64,000 bases of DNA from the NCBI GenBank assembly GCA_964498835.1, contig CAZCIX010000002.1:1-64000 (forward strand), given 5' to 3'. Of this stretch, positions 8,588-17,889 are shown piece by piece (the first letter of the stretch is position 1; each line of letters opens with the position of its first letter). The notes under the pieces are model-generated. The model ran no database searches and was not told where the DNA came from. It was given only the letters and a program-made list of their open reading frames with translations. The translations under genes were made by a program, and so were the position numbers. Origin of the DNA: JAGKXB01 sp964498835 (GTDB lineage Bacteria; Pseudomonadota; Gammaproteobacteria; Burkholderiales; Burkholderiaceae_D).

Positions 8588-9757
8588 ATGAAATATGCGA
8601 AGCGCATTCAATCGTTGATGCTCGCTGTGTCGCTTTTGGCAGCGGGCATGCCGTCTTGGGCGGTTGTCGACAGTCCAGGTGGGCCAGCTGTGCGTCAGCT
8701 GAATTTTCAACCACCTGTTACTCAGATTGCAGCGCAAATTGATTCCTTGCATAATTTGATGTTAATCATCTGTCTGGTGATTTTCGTTGCAGTGTTTGGT
8801 GTCATGTTTTATTCGATTTTTAAGCATCGGAAATCGTTGGGTCATAAATCTGCGACTTTTCATGAAAGTACAGCGGTTGAGATCGCTTGGACTGTCGTTC
8901 CTTTTCTGATCGTAATCGGTATGGCTTTGCCTGCTACTAAAACAGTGGTTGCCATGAAAGATACTTCCAATGCTGATGTGACGATTAAAGTAACCGGCAT
9001 GCAGTGGAAATGGGGTTATGACTATTTGAAGGGTGAGGGGCAAGGAATTTCATTCTTGTCCAATTTGGCCACTCCACGCAGTCAAGTTGGTGCACCTGGC
9101 GTTGCGCCAACCGAAGCGCGCAGCGATAACTATTTGCTTGAAGTTGATCAACCCGTGGTTGTGCCAGTTAATAAAAAAATTCGTCTCGTATTGACGGCTA
9201 ACGATGTGATTCACTCGTGGACAATTCCCGCTTTTGGTGTCAAGCAAGATGCAATTCCTGGTTTTGTTCGAGATACCTGGTTTAAAGCTGAAAAAATTGG
9301 CACCTATCGTGGTCAATGCGTTGAGTTGTGTGGAAAAGAACATGCTTTTATGCCTATCGTGGTCAATGTTGTGAGTGAAGAAGACTATAAGAAATGGGTT
9401 GATGGTAAGCAAAAAGAAATGTCTGCTAAAGCGGATGATCCCAATAAAACATGGACGATTGATGAGTTGAAGCAACGTGGTGAAAAAGTATATGCTGCCA
9501 ATTGCGTTGCTTGCCATCAAGCAAATGGTAAAGGGTTGCCAGGCGCATTTCCTGCTCTTGATGGTTCCGCTATCGTGGCTGGCCCAAAAGCAGAACAAAT
9601 CAAGCTCGTATTAAATGGCAAGAATGGTATGCCGCCTTGGAAAGGTGTTTTGTCGGATACCGAAGTTGCTGCTGTGATCACTTATACGCGTAATAACTGG
9701 TCTAACAAGGCGCAAGAGAACATCGTCCAACCAGCTGAAGTCAGGAGTTTCAGATGA
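8588..9757 (+). CDS. coxB: Cytochrome c oxidase subunit II with fused cytochrome c domain
   Basis: 389 aa. A signal peptide (LMLAVSLLAAGMPSWA) and two membrane segments (about 58-80 and 97-115) precede the periplasmic CuA cupredoxin domain. The CuA loop is GQCVELCGKEHAFM, with Cys244, Cys248, His252 and Met255. A C-terminal cytochrome c domain carries the heme site CVACH at residues 306-310 and a distal Met (GMPPWKG). It accepts electrons from cytochrome c and passes them to CoxA. GGGGAAA precedes the ATG. The stop overlaps coxA as ATGA. Confidence 0.97.
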   Translation: MKYAKRIQSLMLAVSLLAAGMPSWAVVDSPGGPAVRQLNFQPPVTQIAAQIDSLHNLMLIICLVIFVAVFGVMFYSIFKHRKSLGHKSATFHESTAVEIAWTVVPFLIVIGMALPATKTVVAMKDTSNADVTIKVTGMQWKWGYDYLKGEGQGISFLSNLATPRSQVGAPGVAPTEARSDNYLLEVDQPVVVPVNKKIRLVLTANDVIHSWTIPAFGVKQDAIPGFVRDTWFKAEKIGTYRGQCVELCGKEHAFMPIVVNVVSEEDYKKWVDGKQKEMSAKADDPNKTWTIDELKQRGEKVYAANCVACHQANGKGLPGAFPALDGSAIVAGPKAEQIKLVLNGKNGMPPWKGVLSDTEVAAVITYTRNNWSNKAQENIVQPAEVRSFR

Positions 9758-11343
9758 GCAATACCGTAGTTAGCCATGCAACAGGTCACGATGATCATCA
9801 TGATCATCCCCACGGCTGGCGTCGTTGGTTTTATGCTACCAATCACAAAGATATTGGTACTTTATATTTATGGTTTTCTTTTTTCATGTTGTTGTCCGGT
9901 GGTTTGTTAGCATTATTGATTCGTGCTGAATTATTTCAACCTGGGTTGCAATTATTTCAGCCTGAGTTTTTTAATCAGTTAACCACCATGCATGGTTTGA
10001 TCATGGTGTTTGGCGCTATCATGCCGGCTTTCGTTGGTTTTGCTAACTGGATGATTCCATTGCAAATTGGCGCTTCTGATATGGCATTTGCCAGGATGAA
10101 CAATTTTTCATTTTGGTTGTTGCCTCCGGCTGCTATTTTGTTAGCGATTTCTTTTTTGGTTCCTGGTGGTGCGCCTGCTGCTGGTTGGACATTGTATGCG
10201 CCTTTGTCCACGCAAATGGGGCCTGGTATGGATTTGGCGATTTTTGCCATGCACATCATGGGCGCTTCCTCCATCATGGGCTCGATTAATATCATCACGA
10301 CTATCTTGAACATGCGCGCACCTGGCATGACTTTGATGAAGATGCCGATGTTTTGCTGGACTTGGTTGATTACTGCATATTTGTTGATTGCGGTGATGCC
10401 AGTATTGGCGGGTGCGATCACCATGACATTGACCGATCGTCATTTTGGGACTTCTTTTTTTAATGCCGCTGGTGGTGGTGACCCAGTTATGTATCAGCAC
10501 ATTTTCTGGTTTTTTGGTCATCCAGAAGTTTACATTATGATCTTGCCGGCTTTTGGGATTGTCTCGCAGATTATTCCTGCTTTTGCACGTAAAACATTAT
10601 TCGGCTATGCATCCATGGTATATGCGACAGCATCGATTGCGATTTTGTCCTTTATTGTTTGGGCGCATCACATGTTTGTTACTGGTATGCCTGTCACTGG
10701 TCAGCTGTTTTTTATGTATGCGACCATGTTGATTGCGGTTCCTACTGGTGTGAAAATTTTTAACTGGATTGCAACCATGTGGCGTGGTTCGATGACATTT
10801 GAGACGCCGATGTTATTTGCGATTGGCTTTATTTTCGTGTTCACCATGGGTGGATTTACTGGCTTGATCTTGGCGGTCACTCCAATCGATATTCAATTGC
10901 AAGATACCTACTATGTGGTGGCGCATTTTCACTACGTATTGGTGGCTGGTTCTTTGTTTGCTTTGTTCGCTGGTTTTTATTACTGGGGTCCAAAATGGAC
11001 TGGTTTCATGTATAACGAAACCCGTGGCAAGATTCATTTCTGGAGTTCTTTGATTTGGTTTAACATCACTTTCTTTCCTATGCATTTCTTGGGATTAGCC
11101 GGTATGCCACGTCGTTATGCCGATTATCCAGCGCAATTCACGGACTTTAATGTGATCGCTTCTATCGGTGCGTTGGGTTTTGGTTTGTCACAAGTGTATT
11201 TCTTGTTTGCAGTAGTGTTGCCATCCATAAAAGGTGGTAAGCCAGCAGCTGACAAGCCTTGGGATGGCGCTGAAGGTTTGGAATGGACAGTACCTAGTCC
11301 TGCGCCTTTCCATACTTTTGAAGTTCCTCCGACTGTAAAGTAA
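9754..11343 (+). CDS. coxA: Cytochrome c oxidase subunit I
   Basis: 529 aa, aa3-type heme-copper oxidase catalytic subunit with twelve predicted membrane helices. Expected ligands are visible: TTMHGLIMVF (low-spin heme His), WFFGHPEVYIMILP (CuB His and the crosslinked Tyr), WAHHMFVTG (two CuB His), and VVAHFHYVLVAGS (heme a3 and low-spin heme a His). The HPEVY motif marks an A-type oxidase. The His-rich N-terminus (HDDHHDHPHGW) is unusual enough to note but is seen in relatives. It begins within the coxB stop codon. Confidence 0.98.
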   Translation: MSNTVVSHATGHDDHHDHPHGWRRWFYATNHKDIGTLYLWFSFFMLLSGGLLALLIRAELFQPGLQLFQPEFFNQLTTMHGLIMVFGAIMPAFVGFANWMIPLQIGASDMAFARMNNFSFWLLPPAAILLAISFLVPGGAPAAGWTLYAPLSTQMGPGMDLAIFAMHIMGASSIMGSINIITTILNMRAPGMTLMKMPMFCWTWLITAYLLIAVMPVLAGAITMTLTDRHFGTSFFNAAGGGDPVMYQHIFWFFGHPEVYIMILPAFGIVSQIIPAFARKTLFGYASMVYATASIAILSFIVWAHHMFVTGMPVTGQLFFMYATMLIAVPTGVKIFNWIATMWRGSMTFETPMLFAIGFIFVFTMGGFTGLILAVTPIDIQLQDTYYVVAHFHYVLVAGSLFALFAGFYYWGPKWTGFMYNETRGKIHFWSSLIWFNITFFPMHFLGLAGMPRRYADYPAQFTDFNVIASIGALGFGLSQVYFLFAVVLPSIKGGKPAADKPWDGAEGLEWTVPSPAPFHTFEVPPTVK

Positions 11344-11375
11344 TAAAAGTAGAAAAATATAAAGTGATTAAAGCG

Positions 11376-11480
11376 ATGGGGCAGGAAAATCCTAATAATG
11401 TTAAAACAGCGTTAGTTTTGCTCTTGTTGGCTTTGTTGTTTTTTGTTGGTGTATTTGTTAAACATATCTGGTTCAGCTAA
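11376..11480 (+). CDS. Cytochrome oxidase small assembly protein (34 aa)
   Basis: A 34-residue frame from ATG 11376 to TAA 11480: a short polar N-terminus (MGQENPNNVKT), one hydrophobic helix (ALVLLLLALLFFVGVFV) and the tail KHIWFS. An in-frame GTG at 11364 is an alternative start. It sits between coxA and ctaG, five bases before ctaG. This matches the small single-helix protein annotated as cytochrome oxidase small assembly protein at this position in Burkholderiales. The call rests on length, topology and position. It is easy to miss because of its size. Confidence 0.75.
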   Translation: MGQENPNNVKTALVLLLLALLFFVGVFVKHIWFS

Positions 11481-11485
11481 TCAAA

Positions 11486-12106
11486 ATGGTCTCGCAGCAG
11501 GATCAACAGATTCAGCTTGTTCGCAAGCGTACGCTGAACTTGCAAATGTCGGCCAAGCTGGTATTGATAGCTGTGTTGATGTTTGGCTTTGGTTATGCAT
11601 TGATCCCAATGTATAAAAAGATTTGTGAAATTACTGGGATCAATCTTCTTACACCGAAAGATGTTAGTGCCAATGTTGATGTGACAAATACACAAATCGA
11701 CAAAGCCCGCACTATTACGATTGAGTTTGATGCTAATGCGCATGGTCCTTTGCGTTTTCGACCAACACATCCCAGCTTGCAGGTGCATCCCGGTGAGATG
11801 ATGCAAATTGTTTATGAGGTGGTTAATAAGCAGGCTCGTAACATTGCAGTGCAGGCGATTCCGAGTTATGCGCCACAGCAAGCAGCAGCGTATTTTAAGA
11901 AGTTAGAATGCTTTTGTTTTAAGCAGCAAACATTGGCACCGAATGAAGCTAGGCAAATGCCAGTCATGTTTTATATTGATCCAATGTTGCCAAAAGATGT
12001 AAAAACGATCACTTTGTCGTACACGTTCTTTGAAATTGCTGGATTAAATAAAGAGTTGGTTAAAGAATCAGGTAAGCAGTCAGTGAAAAACTGGCAAACG
12101 AGGTAA
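11486..12106 (+). CDS. ctaG: Cytochrome c oxidase assembly protein CtaG (Cox11 family)
   Basis: 206 aa. One N-terminal membrane helix (about 20-40, LVLIAVLMFGFGYALIPMY) anchors a periplasmic immunoglobulin-like copper-binding domain. The copper motif is ECFCFKQQ. Cox11/CtaG delivers copper to the CuB site of subunit I. Its position between coxA and coxC fits. A few bases separate it from the small assembly protein upstream and two from the DUF2970 gene downstream. Confidence 0.95.
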   Translation: MVSQQDQQIQLVRKRTLNLQMSAKLVLIAVLMFGFGYALIPMYKKICEITGINLLTPKDVSANVDVTNTQIDKARTITIEFDANAHGPLRFRPTHPSLQVHPGEMMQIVYEVVNKQARNIAVQAIPSYAPQQAAAYFKKLECFCFKQQTLAPNEARQMPVMFYIDPMLPKDVKTITLSYTFFEIAGLNKELVKESGKQSVKNWQTR

Positions 12107-12108
12107 AA

Positions 12109-12321
12109 ATGACAAACCAGGGAAAACCGATACAGCGCAAAATGGCTTTTGCGGCAACGATGAAAGCTGTATTCTGGTCGTTTTTTGGCGTAAGAAAAAA
12201 AAGTGATTATGAACAAGATGCAGTTCAGCTTAATCCAATTCACGTCATTATTGCGGGTGTAATTGGTGCTTTTATTTTTATTATGATTTTGCTCGTAGTC
12301 GTCAAAATTGTCGTAAGTTGA
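12109..12321 (+). CDS. DUF2970 family membrane protein
   Basis: 70 aa. A basic, amphipathic N-terminal half (KAVFWSFFGVRKKSDYEQD) and one C-terminal membrane helix (IIAGVIGAFIFIMILLVVVKI). Proteins of this family sit between ctaG and coxC in many betaproteobacteria. The role is unknown; assistance in oxidase assembly is inferred from position alone. It starts two bases after ctaG. Confidence 0.85.
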   Translation: MTNQGKPIQRKMAFAATMKAVFWSFFGVRKKSDYEQDAVQLNPIHVIIAGVIGAFIFIMILLVVVKIVVS

Positions 12322-12392
12322 AAGTGGTAAAACATTAACTTGTTAATTCTTGCCAAGAAGTTTTAGAAATACATAGAAAGATAGGAACACAG

Positions 12393-13262
12393 ATGAGTAA
12401 TACAAATTCTCACCACTCTAAAGCGCCTTACTACTTTGTACCTGGACCATCCAAATGGCCATTGTTGGCAAGTATTGCTTTATTGTTGACTATGATGGGT
12501 GCTTCGGCATGGGTGAACGACCTGGCATGGGGGAAGTTTCTCAATATCGCAGGTATTTTGTTGTTTATCGCTGTGTTGCATGGTTGGTTTGGTGATGCGA
12601 TCGCTGAATCCGAAGGTGGTTTGTACAGCAATCGTATTGATACATCATTCCGCTGGAGTATGGGGTGGTTTATTTTTTCCGAGGTGATGTTTTTTGCTGG
12701 CTTCTTTGGTGCTTTGTTTTATGCCCGTAGTATTGTGATGCCATGGTTAGGTGATCTGGATAACAAATTATTGTGGCCTGATTTTAATGCGCAATGGGGT
12801 AATGCTGGTCCAGCAGGTACTGTCGAACACTTTAAGGTCATGGGCCCATTTCCTATTCCTACGATTAACACAATTTTGTTGTTGATTTCCGGTGTGACTT
12901 TGACAATGTCCCATCATGCTATACGTGCTGATCACCGTGTAAAAACTGCGTATTGGTTGGCGGCAACAATTTTGCTCGGTATTGTTTTTATGGGTTTCCA
13001 AATTTTTGAATACATGCACGCCTATAGCGAATTGAATTTAAAGTTGACTTCTGGTATTTATGGTTCTACGTTTTTTATGTTGACAGGCTTCCATGGTTTC
13101 CATGTCACTATGGGGGCGATTATGTTAACGGTTGTGCTCTATCGTGTGATGAAAGGTCACTTTACGCCAGAGCAGCATTTCGCATTTGAAGGAGCTGCCT
13201 GGTATTGGCATTTTGTTGACGTTGTATGGTTAGGTTTGTATGTCGTTGTGTATTGGTTATAA
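12393..13262 (+). CDS. coxC: Cytochrome c oxidase subunit III
   Basis: 289 aa with seven predicted membrane helices. It starts with the family-typical YYFVPGPSKWPLLAS. Core motifs are FSEVMFFAGFFGALFYA, the helix preceding MSHHAIRAD, LTGFHGFHVTMGAIML and WYWHFVDVVWLGLYVVVYW. Subunit III stabilises turnover and proton uptake of subunit I. AGGA lies ten bases before the ATG. It ends the first oxidase transcription unit, with a terminator at 13293. Confidence 0.97.
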   Translation: MSNTNSHHSKAPYYFVPGPSKWPLLASIALLLTMMGASAWVNDLAWGKFLNIAGILLFIAVLHGWFGDAIAESEGGLYSNRIDTSFRWSMGWFIFSEVMFFAGFFGALFYARSIVMPWLGDLDNKLLWPDFNAQWGNAGPAGTVEHFKVMGPFPIPTINTILLLISGVTLTMSHHAIRADHRVKTAYWLAATILLGIVFMGFQIFEYMHAYSELNLKLTSGIYGSTFFMLTGFHGFHVTMGAIMLTVVLYRVMKGHFTPEQHFAFEGAAWYWHFVDVVWLGLYVVVYWL

Positions 13263-13292
13263 GTGACGATGCCGTCTTTTTCCTAGCTAAGT

Positions 13293-13316
13293 AGCCGCAC
13301 TTTGGTGCGGCTTTTT
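13293..13316. terminator. Rho-independent terminator after coxC
   Basis: Perfect 8-bp stem AGCCGCAC / GTGCGGCT with loop TTTG, followed by T4 in the plus direction. It separates coxC from the convergent DUF2909 gene. Confidence 0.85.
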
Positions 13317-13338
13317 GCTTGTATAAAGGACGTATTAA

Positions 13339-13539
13339 TTAATATATTCCTTTCGGTTGTATCCACCCCAGTTTGTAAGCTAGTAATAAAAACAAGAAAA
13401 GCGTGATAGATAATCCCACACGAAGTGCCAACGCTTGAACAGTGTGGTTGCTCTTACCTTTATCTTTCATTAAAAAAGCTAGTGCAAAAGTAAGGCTGCC
13501 GATAATCAAAATAAAAGCGATGGCGATAATAATTTTCAT
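13339..13539 (-). CDS. Twin transmembrane protein, DUF2909 family
   Basis: 66 aa with two membrane helices (about 4-24 and 43-60) joined by a short basic loop (KDKGKSNHTV). This small protein is commonly encoded antiparallel between coxC and SURF1 in betaproteobacteria. The function is unknown; a link to oxidase assembly is inferred from conserved position. It is convergent with coxC. Confidence 0.85.
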   Translation of the reverse strand: MKIIIAIAFILIIGSLTFALAFLMKDKGKSNHTVQALALRVGLSITLFLFLLLAYKLGWIQPKGIY

Positions 13540-13602
13540 GTTGTGAAATTAAATAATTAAATAATTAAATATAAGAAGTTTAATAATCAAAGTCACATTG
13601 TA

Positions 13603-14352
13603 GTGCTTATTGAATTCATGACATTCATCAAATCATTTGTAAAAACTTTTTTGCGAGATCGTTTGGTTCCCTTGTGCGTCACTATGTTTGTGGTGGTGGT
13701 TGGTATTCTTTTGGGGCAGTGGCAAATGCGGCGTGCTGCAGAAAAGCAGGCGATCGAAGCGACTTTGTTAGCGCGCGCATCGACTAAGCCGGTTTTGCTG
13801 GGTGTTGCATCATTAGATGCTAAAGAAATGGAATATCGCCATGTACAGGTATGGGGTGAGTTTGACCAAGATTGGCCAATTTATTTGGATAATCGACCTT
13901 ATAAAGGGATGGCGGGTTTTTATGTTTTGATGCCTTTGAAAATTCAAGGTTCGAATACCTATGTGCTGGTAGCGCGTGGTTGGATCCGGCGTGATCAATA
14001 TGATCGTACTAAGCTACCTTTTATTCCCGTGCCACATGGAGTGATTGCGATTGATGGTATTGCCAAGCGATCTTTGCCACGTTCATTGGCTTTGGGGGCT
14101 GCAGAAAAGGTGCATCCACATGCAATTATGCAAAACGTGGACATTGCAGCTATTGCGCAAGCAAGCAAGTTTGAAATGCAAACGATTTTAATTGAACAAA
14201 AAAACGAATTGCCCGATGGTTTGGTACGTGATTGGCCATTGCCTTTTGCTGGAGTGGATAAGCATCGTGGGTATGCTTTTCAATGGTATGCCTTAGCCGC
14301 GGCGGGATTATTATTTTTTCTGGTTACAGGGAGACGACGTGCAAGACAATAA
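13603..14352 (+). CDS. SURF1-family cytochrome oxidase assembly protein
   Basis: 249 aa from GTG 13603; ATG 13618 is an equally possible start. Two membrane helices flank a periplasmic domain: one near the N-terminus (VPLCVTMFVVVVGILLGQW) and one at the C-terminus (FQWYALAAAGLLFFLV). SURF1 signatures are WPIYLDNRPYKGMAGFYVL, VARGWIRRD and KHRGYAFQWYALA. SURF1 helps insert heme a into subunit I. The next gene begins inside its 3' end (14-base overlap). Confidence 0.93.
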   Translation: MLIEFMTFIKSFVKTFLRDRLVPLCVTMFVVVVGILLGQWQMRRAAEKQAIEATLLARASTKPVLLGVASLDAKEMEYRHVQVWGEFDQDWPIYLDNRPYKGMAGFYVLMPLKIQGSNTYVLVARGWIRRDQYDRTKLPFIPVPHGVIAIDGIAKRSLPRSLALGAAEKVHPHAIMQNVDIAAIAQASKFEMQTILIEQKNELPDGLVRDWPLPFAGVDKHRGYAFQWYALAAAGLLFFLVTGRRRARQ

Positions 14353-14968
14353 ACAAATTTCACAATCAGCTGGGCGTTGGAAATTATTAGCTGTGATCGC
14401 TGTTTGTGCTGCGCCTTTGATTGCATCGTATTTGACGTATTACGTTATCAAACCAGAGGGTCGTACGAATTATGGTGCTTTGTTGGATCCAAGATCTTTT
14501 CCCATTCCTGCTTCATTAGGCGGCGCAGCGTTTGATACAAATGTCGCAAACAAATCAGCGTCAAGCAACCAACCAATCGGATTGGCTGCTTACAAAGGAA
14601 AATGGATCTTGTTGCAAGTCCATGCTTCTGATTGTCAAAGCGATTGCGAAAAAAGATTGCACGACATGCGCCAGTTACGTTTAGCGCAAGGTAAGGAAAT
14701 GACTCGATTGGAGCGAGTTTGGTTGGTTACTGATAATCAACCATTGAATATGCCAAGATGGCAGGAATATCAGGGTACACAATTATTGCGTGTGGATCCT
14801 GCTGTGGTGCAAGCATGGTTGCCAGTTGAGAGGGGGACTGTCGCTTCCGATCATTTGTATATGATCGATCCTTTGGGTAATTTGATGATGCGTTTTCCCA
14901 AGTATGCAGATCCCAACAAAATCAAAAAAGATATTGCCAAGTTACTTCGTGCATCCAGAATAGGTTGA
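14339..14968 (+). CDS. Membrane-anchored SCO-like thioredoxin-fold protein
   Basis: 209 aa from GTG 14339. One N-terminal membrane helix (LAVIAVCAAPLIASYLTYYV) then a periplasmic thioredoxin-like domain. The CxxxC pair Cys99/Cys103 (SDCQSDCEKR) occupies the position of the SCO copper/redox motif, after KGKWILLQVHA. The region HLYMIDPLGNLMMRFPKYAD matches the C-terminal SCO fold, but the typical SCO copper-binding His is not obvious. It lies between SURF1 and ctaA, so a role in oxidase biogenesis is likely, perhaps as a thiol reductase. Confidence 0.8.
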   Translation: MQDNKQISQSAGRWKLLAVIAVCAAPLIASYLTYYVIKPEGRTNYGALLDPRSFPIPASLGGAAFDTNVANKSASSNQPIGLAAYKGKWILLQVHASDCQSDCEKRLHDMRQLRLAQGKEMTRLERVWLVTDNQPLNMPRWQEYQGTQLLRVDPAVVQAWLPVERGTVASDHLYMIDPLGNLMMRFPKYADPNKIKKDIAKLLRASRIG

Positions 14969-14978
14969 TAGGTTAATC

Positions 14979-16249
14979 ATGGTACTTCAATTAGGAGTGA
15001 CAGGAATCTTGATCGCGCTATTGCCTTTATCAATAGTGTGGGTGTCCAGTGATGTGGATAAATATCGCAAATTGATATTGCTGACTTTGTTTTTAACTTT
15101 TGATTTAATTTTGTTTGGCGCTTTTACTCGCTTAAGTGATTCCGGTTTGGGGTGTCCAGACTGGCCTGGTTGTTATGGGCACGCCAGTCCATGGCAAGCA
15201 CATGCTGATATTAGTGCGGCACAACTTGCTTTGCCTAGCGGCCCTGTGACTGTTATGAAAGCCTGGATTGAAATGACGCATCGCTATTTTGCGATGGGAA
15301 TTGGCGTGTTAATCATTTCCTTGATGGTGATTGCATGGTGTCGTTGGTTGCAGTCAGGACGCGTAGAAAAACGTTTTTCNNNNNNNNNNNNNNNNNNNNN
15401 NNNNNNNNNNNNNNNNNNNNNNNNNNNNNNNNNNNNNNNNNNNNNNNNNNNNNNNNNNNNNNNNNNNNNNNNNNNNNNNTGGTGATTGCATGGTGTCGTT
15501 GGTTGCAGTCAGGACGCGTAGAAAAACGTTTTTCGCCATTTTTGCCAACTACGTTGTTCATATTGGTTTGTGTACAAGGTGCATTTGGTGCGTGGACGGT
15601 GACGCAAAAATTACAGCCATTAATTGTGACCATTCACCTTTTATTGGGCTTGAGTTTGCTGGCTTTATTGGCGTGTTTGCTGGCGCAGCAAAAAACATCA
15701 AGTTCATCAGAGACCGTATGGCAATCTGTGGCAACGAATGCGCTCAAAATCCCAGCGGCATGCGCTTTTGCATTCCTGATTGTACAAATTGCACTTGGCG
15801 CCTGGGTTAGCACCAATTACGCCACGCTAGCTTGCACGGATTTCCCTTTATGTCAGGGAAATTGGATCCCTTCTATGGATTTCGCCAATGCGTATACCTT
15901 GTGGCGCGAGTTAGGGAAAACCGGTAGTGGTGAATATTTACCCTTCGCTGCCTTGACGGCCATTCATTGGGTGCACCGTACTTTTGCGATCATCGTGATT
16001 GCGTTGGTGGTTTGGGTTGCTTATCGTGCGCGTACTATTCCTGGTTTGGGTCGCATAGCGCGTCTCTTGTTCATGGCAATTGCTGTACAGTTTTGTACTG
16101 GTGTATTGAGTATTTTCTTCATGTCGCCACTGTTGCTGGCGGCAGCACATAACGGCGGTGCGGCGTTGCTGACGCTGTTGTTGACCATGTTAAACTGCAA
16201 AATCAGAATGACAGCACCTGTTAGTGTTAGCAATTCTCAGATTTTTTAG
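14979..16249 (+). CDS. ctaA: Heme A synthase (interrupted in the assembly only)
   Basis: The N-terminal part (14979-15379) and C-terminal part (15480-16249) appear in different frames across a 100-N run. The 55 bases before the gap (15325-15379) are identical to the 55 after it (15480-15534). Removing one copy and the Ns (155 bp) gives one frame of 371 codons, the normal CtaA length. Eight membrane helices are expected. Motifs: FTRLSDSGLGCPDWPGCYG, EMTHRYFA, ALGAWVSTNYATLACTDFP and AIHWVHRTFA, with heme-ligand His residues. It converts heme O to heme A in the membrane. It should not be called a frameshifted pseudogene. Confidence 0.93.
15380..15479. other. 100-N scaffold gap with 55-bp overlapping ends
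   Basis: Exactly 100 Ns. The flanks 15325-15379 and 15480-15534 are the same 55-nt sequence. This is a contig join where the ends overlap by one k-mer length, so no sequence is missing and 155 bp in this window are artefactual. Coordinates downstream are shifted accordingly. Confidence 0.93.
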
Positions 16250-16276
16250 AAATAAACTCCTTAGTCATTGAAATCC

Positions 16277-17173
16277 ATGCATACCTTTAGCTTTTCTTTT
16301 CCCTTGTTGCTGAAACGCATGAGGCAATACTGGGCCTTGACCAAGCCACGTGTGACCCAATTGGCTGTGTTTTGTGCGGTGATCGGTATGTTTTTAGCGA
16401 CGCCTACTATTCCTGATTTAAAAATAGTATTAGCCGCAACAGTAGGAATTTGGTTGTTAGCGGGCGCAGCGTTTGCCATGAATTGTTTGATTGAGCGCGA
16501 AATCGATGCGCGCATGGCGCGTACGGCTCGTCGTCCTGTGGTGCAGGGAGAAATCACGGTATGGTCAACCTTGGTATTTTCAGTTGTGATAGGTGGCATT
16601 GGGATGGGTGTTTTGTTTTATTGGGTGAATCCGCTCACCATGTGGCTCACTTTTGCCACTTTTGTTGGTTATGCCGTGATTTACACCATGTTGTTAAAGC
16701 CAGCGACACCGCAAAACATCGTTATCGGTGGTTTGTCTGGGGCGATGCCGCCAGCGCTTGGCTGGGCAGCGATTGCGAATGAAGTGCCGATGCAGGCTTG
16801 GTTGTTGGTGCTCATTATTTTTATCTGGACGCCGCCGCATTTTTGGGCTTTGGCCATGTATCGGCGCGATGATTATGAAAAGTCTGGTTTGCCCATGTTG
16901 CCTATCACACATGGTTTGCCATTCACGCAATTCCACGTTTTGCTTTATACGATTGCATTGACTGCGACTACGCTGCTTCCTTATGCCGTCCACATGAGCG
17001 GCATGATTTATCTGGTGAGCGCGATTGTGTTGGATGCGGGATTCCTTTGGTATGCATGGCAAATTTATCGTCGCTATTCTGATATTTTGGCGCGTAAAAC
17101 GTTTACGTACTCGATTGTTTATTTATCGTTATTGTTTGCCGCTTTGCTGGCTGATCATTACATTGCTATATGA
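16277..17173 (+). CDS. ctaB: Protoheme IX farnesyltransferase (heme O synthase)
   Basis: 298 aa from ATG 16277; a TTG at 16268 is an alternative. UbiA-type prenyltransferase with eight or nine membrane helices. The first Asp-rich site is MNCLIEREIDARMARTARRP, with Glu in place of the commoner first Asp. The second site is FWALAMYRRDDYEKSGLPML. It farnesylates heme B to heme O, which CtaA turns into heme A. Its stop overlaps the SCO gene as ATGA. Confidence 0.95.
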   Translation: MHTFSFSFPLLLKRMRQYWALTKPRVTQLAVFCAVIGMFLATPTIPDLKIVLAATVGIWLLAGAAFAMNCLIEREIDARMARTARRPVVQGEITVWSTLVFSVVIGGIGMGVLFYWVNPLTMWLTFATFVGYAVIYTMLLKPATPQNIVIGGLSGAMPPALGWAAIANEVPMQAWLLVLIIFIWTPPHFWALAMYRRDDYEKSGLPMLPITHGLPFTQFHVLLYTIALTATTLLPYAVHMSGMIYLVSAIVLDAGFLWYAWQIYRRYSDILARKTFTYSIVYLSLLFAALLADHYIAI

Positions 17174-17847
17174 AATTAATATCCAAATTAATATTGAAAT
17201 TGAAGCTTTACTCGTCTTTATTCTTGTCCTTTCTGAAATGGGGCGTCCTTGCTGTGCTAGTTCTCGGATTAATGCCGGCGTGCAAGGAAAAGCAAGATGC
17301 AACAGCCAATCCGTCGCAAAGTCTGCCTTCTGGTAAGACCTTTCTCAATACAGATATTACCGGTTTAAGTTACGGCAAAGACTTCGCATTGTTTGACCAT
17401 ACTGGCAAGTTACGTACGTTGGCGGATTTTAAAAATAAAGTTGTCGTGATTTTTTTTGGTTTTACGCAATGCCCTGACGTTTGTCCGACCACTATGGCTG
17501 AGATGGCGACGGTCATGAAATCTTTGGGGCCACAAGCAGATCGCGTGCAGGTATTGTTCGTCACTTTAGACCCGGAGCGTGATACCCAAAAATTATTAGC
17601 ACAATATGTGCCAGCGTTTGATGCGCGTTTTCTGGGTTTGTATGGGGATGTTGCCGCGACTGAAAAAGTGGCGCAAGAGTTCAAGGTTTTCTACAAAAAA
17701 GTGCCTGGCCAAACGCCTGGCAGCTACAGCATAGACCACACTGCAGGTAGCTATATCTTTGATCCGAAAGGAAAAATACGTTTGTTTGTGCGTCATGGGC
17801 AAGATGCCGCATCTATTCTGCATGATTTGAAAATTTTGTTGTCTTAA
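17170..17847 (+). CDS. SCO1/SenC family copper chaperone
   Basis: 225 aa. The N-terminus is hydrophobic and ends in a lipobox-like LMPAC, so it is probably a lipoprotein. The thioredoxin fold carries FFGFTQCPDVCPTTMAEM with Cys101/Cys105, and His190 in IDHTAGSY, which together bind copper. LFVTLDPERDT is another family marker. SCO proteins metallate or reduce the CuA site of subunit II. It overlaps ctaB by four bases and closes the oxidase biogenesis operon. Confidence 0.94.
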   Translation: MKLISKLILKLKLYSSLFLSFLKWGVLAVLVLGLMPACKEKQDATANPSQSLPSGKTFLNTDITGLSYGKDFALFDHTGKLRTLADFKNKVVVIFFGFTQCPDVCPTTMAEMATVMKSLGPQADRVQVLFVTLDPERDTQKLLAQYVPAFDARFLGLYGDVAATEKVAQEFKVFYKKVPGQTPGSYSIDHTAGSYIFDPKGKIRLFVRHGQDAASILHDLKILLS

Positions 17848-17889
17848 ATTGGTAAGTTGATAAATTAATACCCGCACACATCATTCATC

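Noticed and set aside
14979..16249. ctaA as a frameshifted or split gene
   Set aside because: The two frames come from a 100-N gap plus a 55-bp duplicated contig end; collapsing them restores one frame of normal length.
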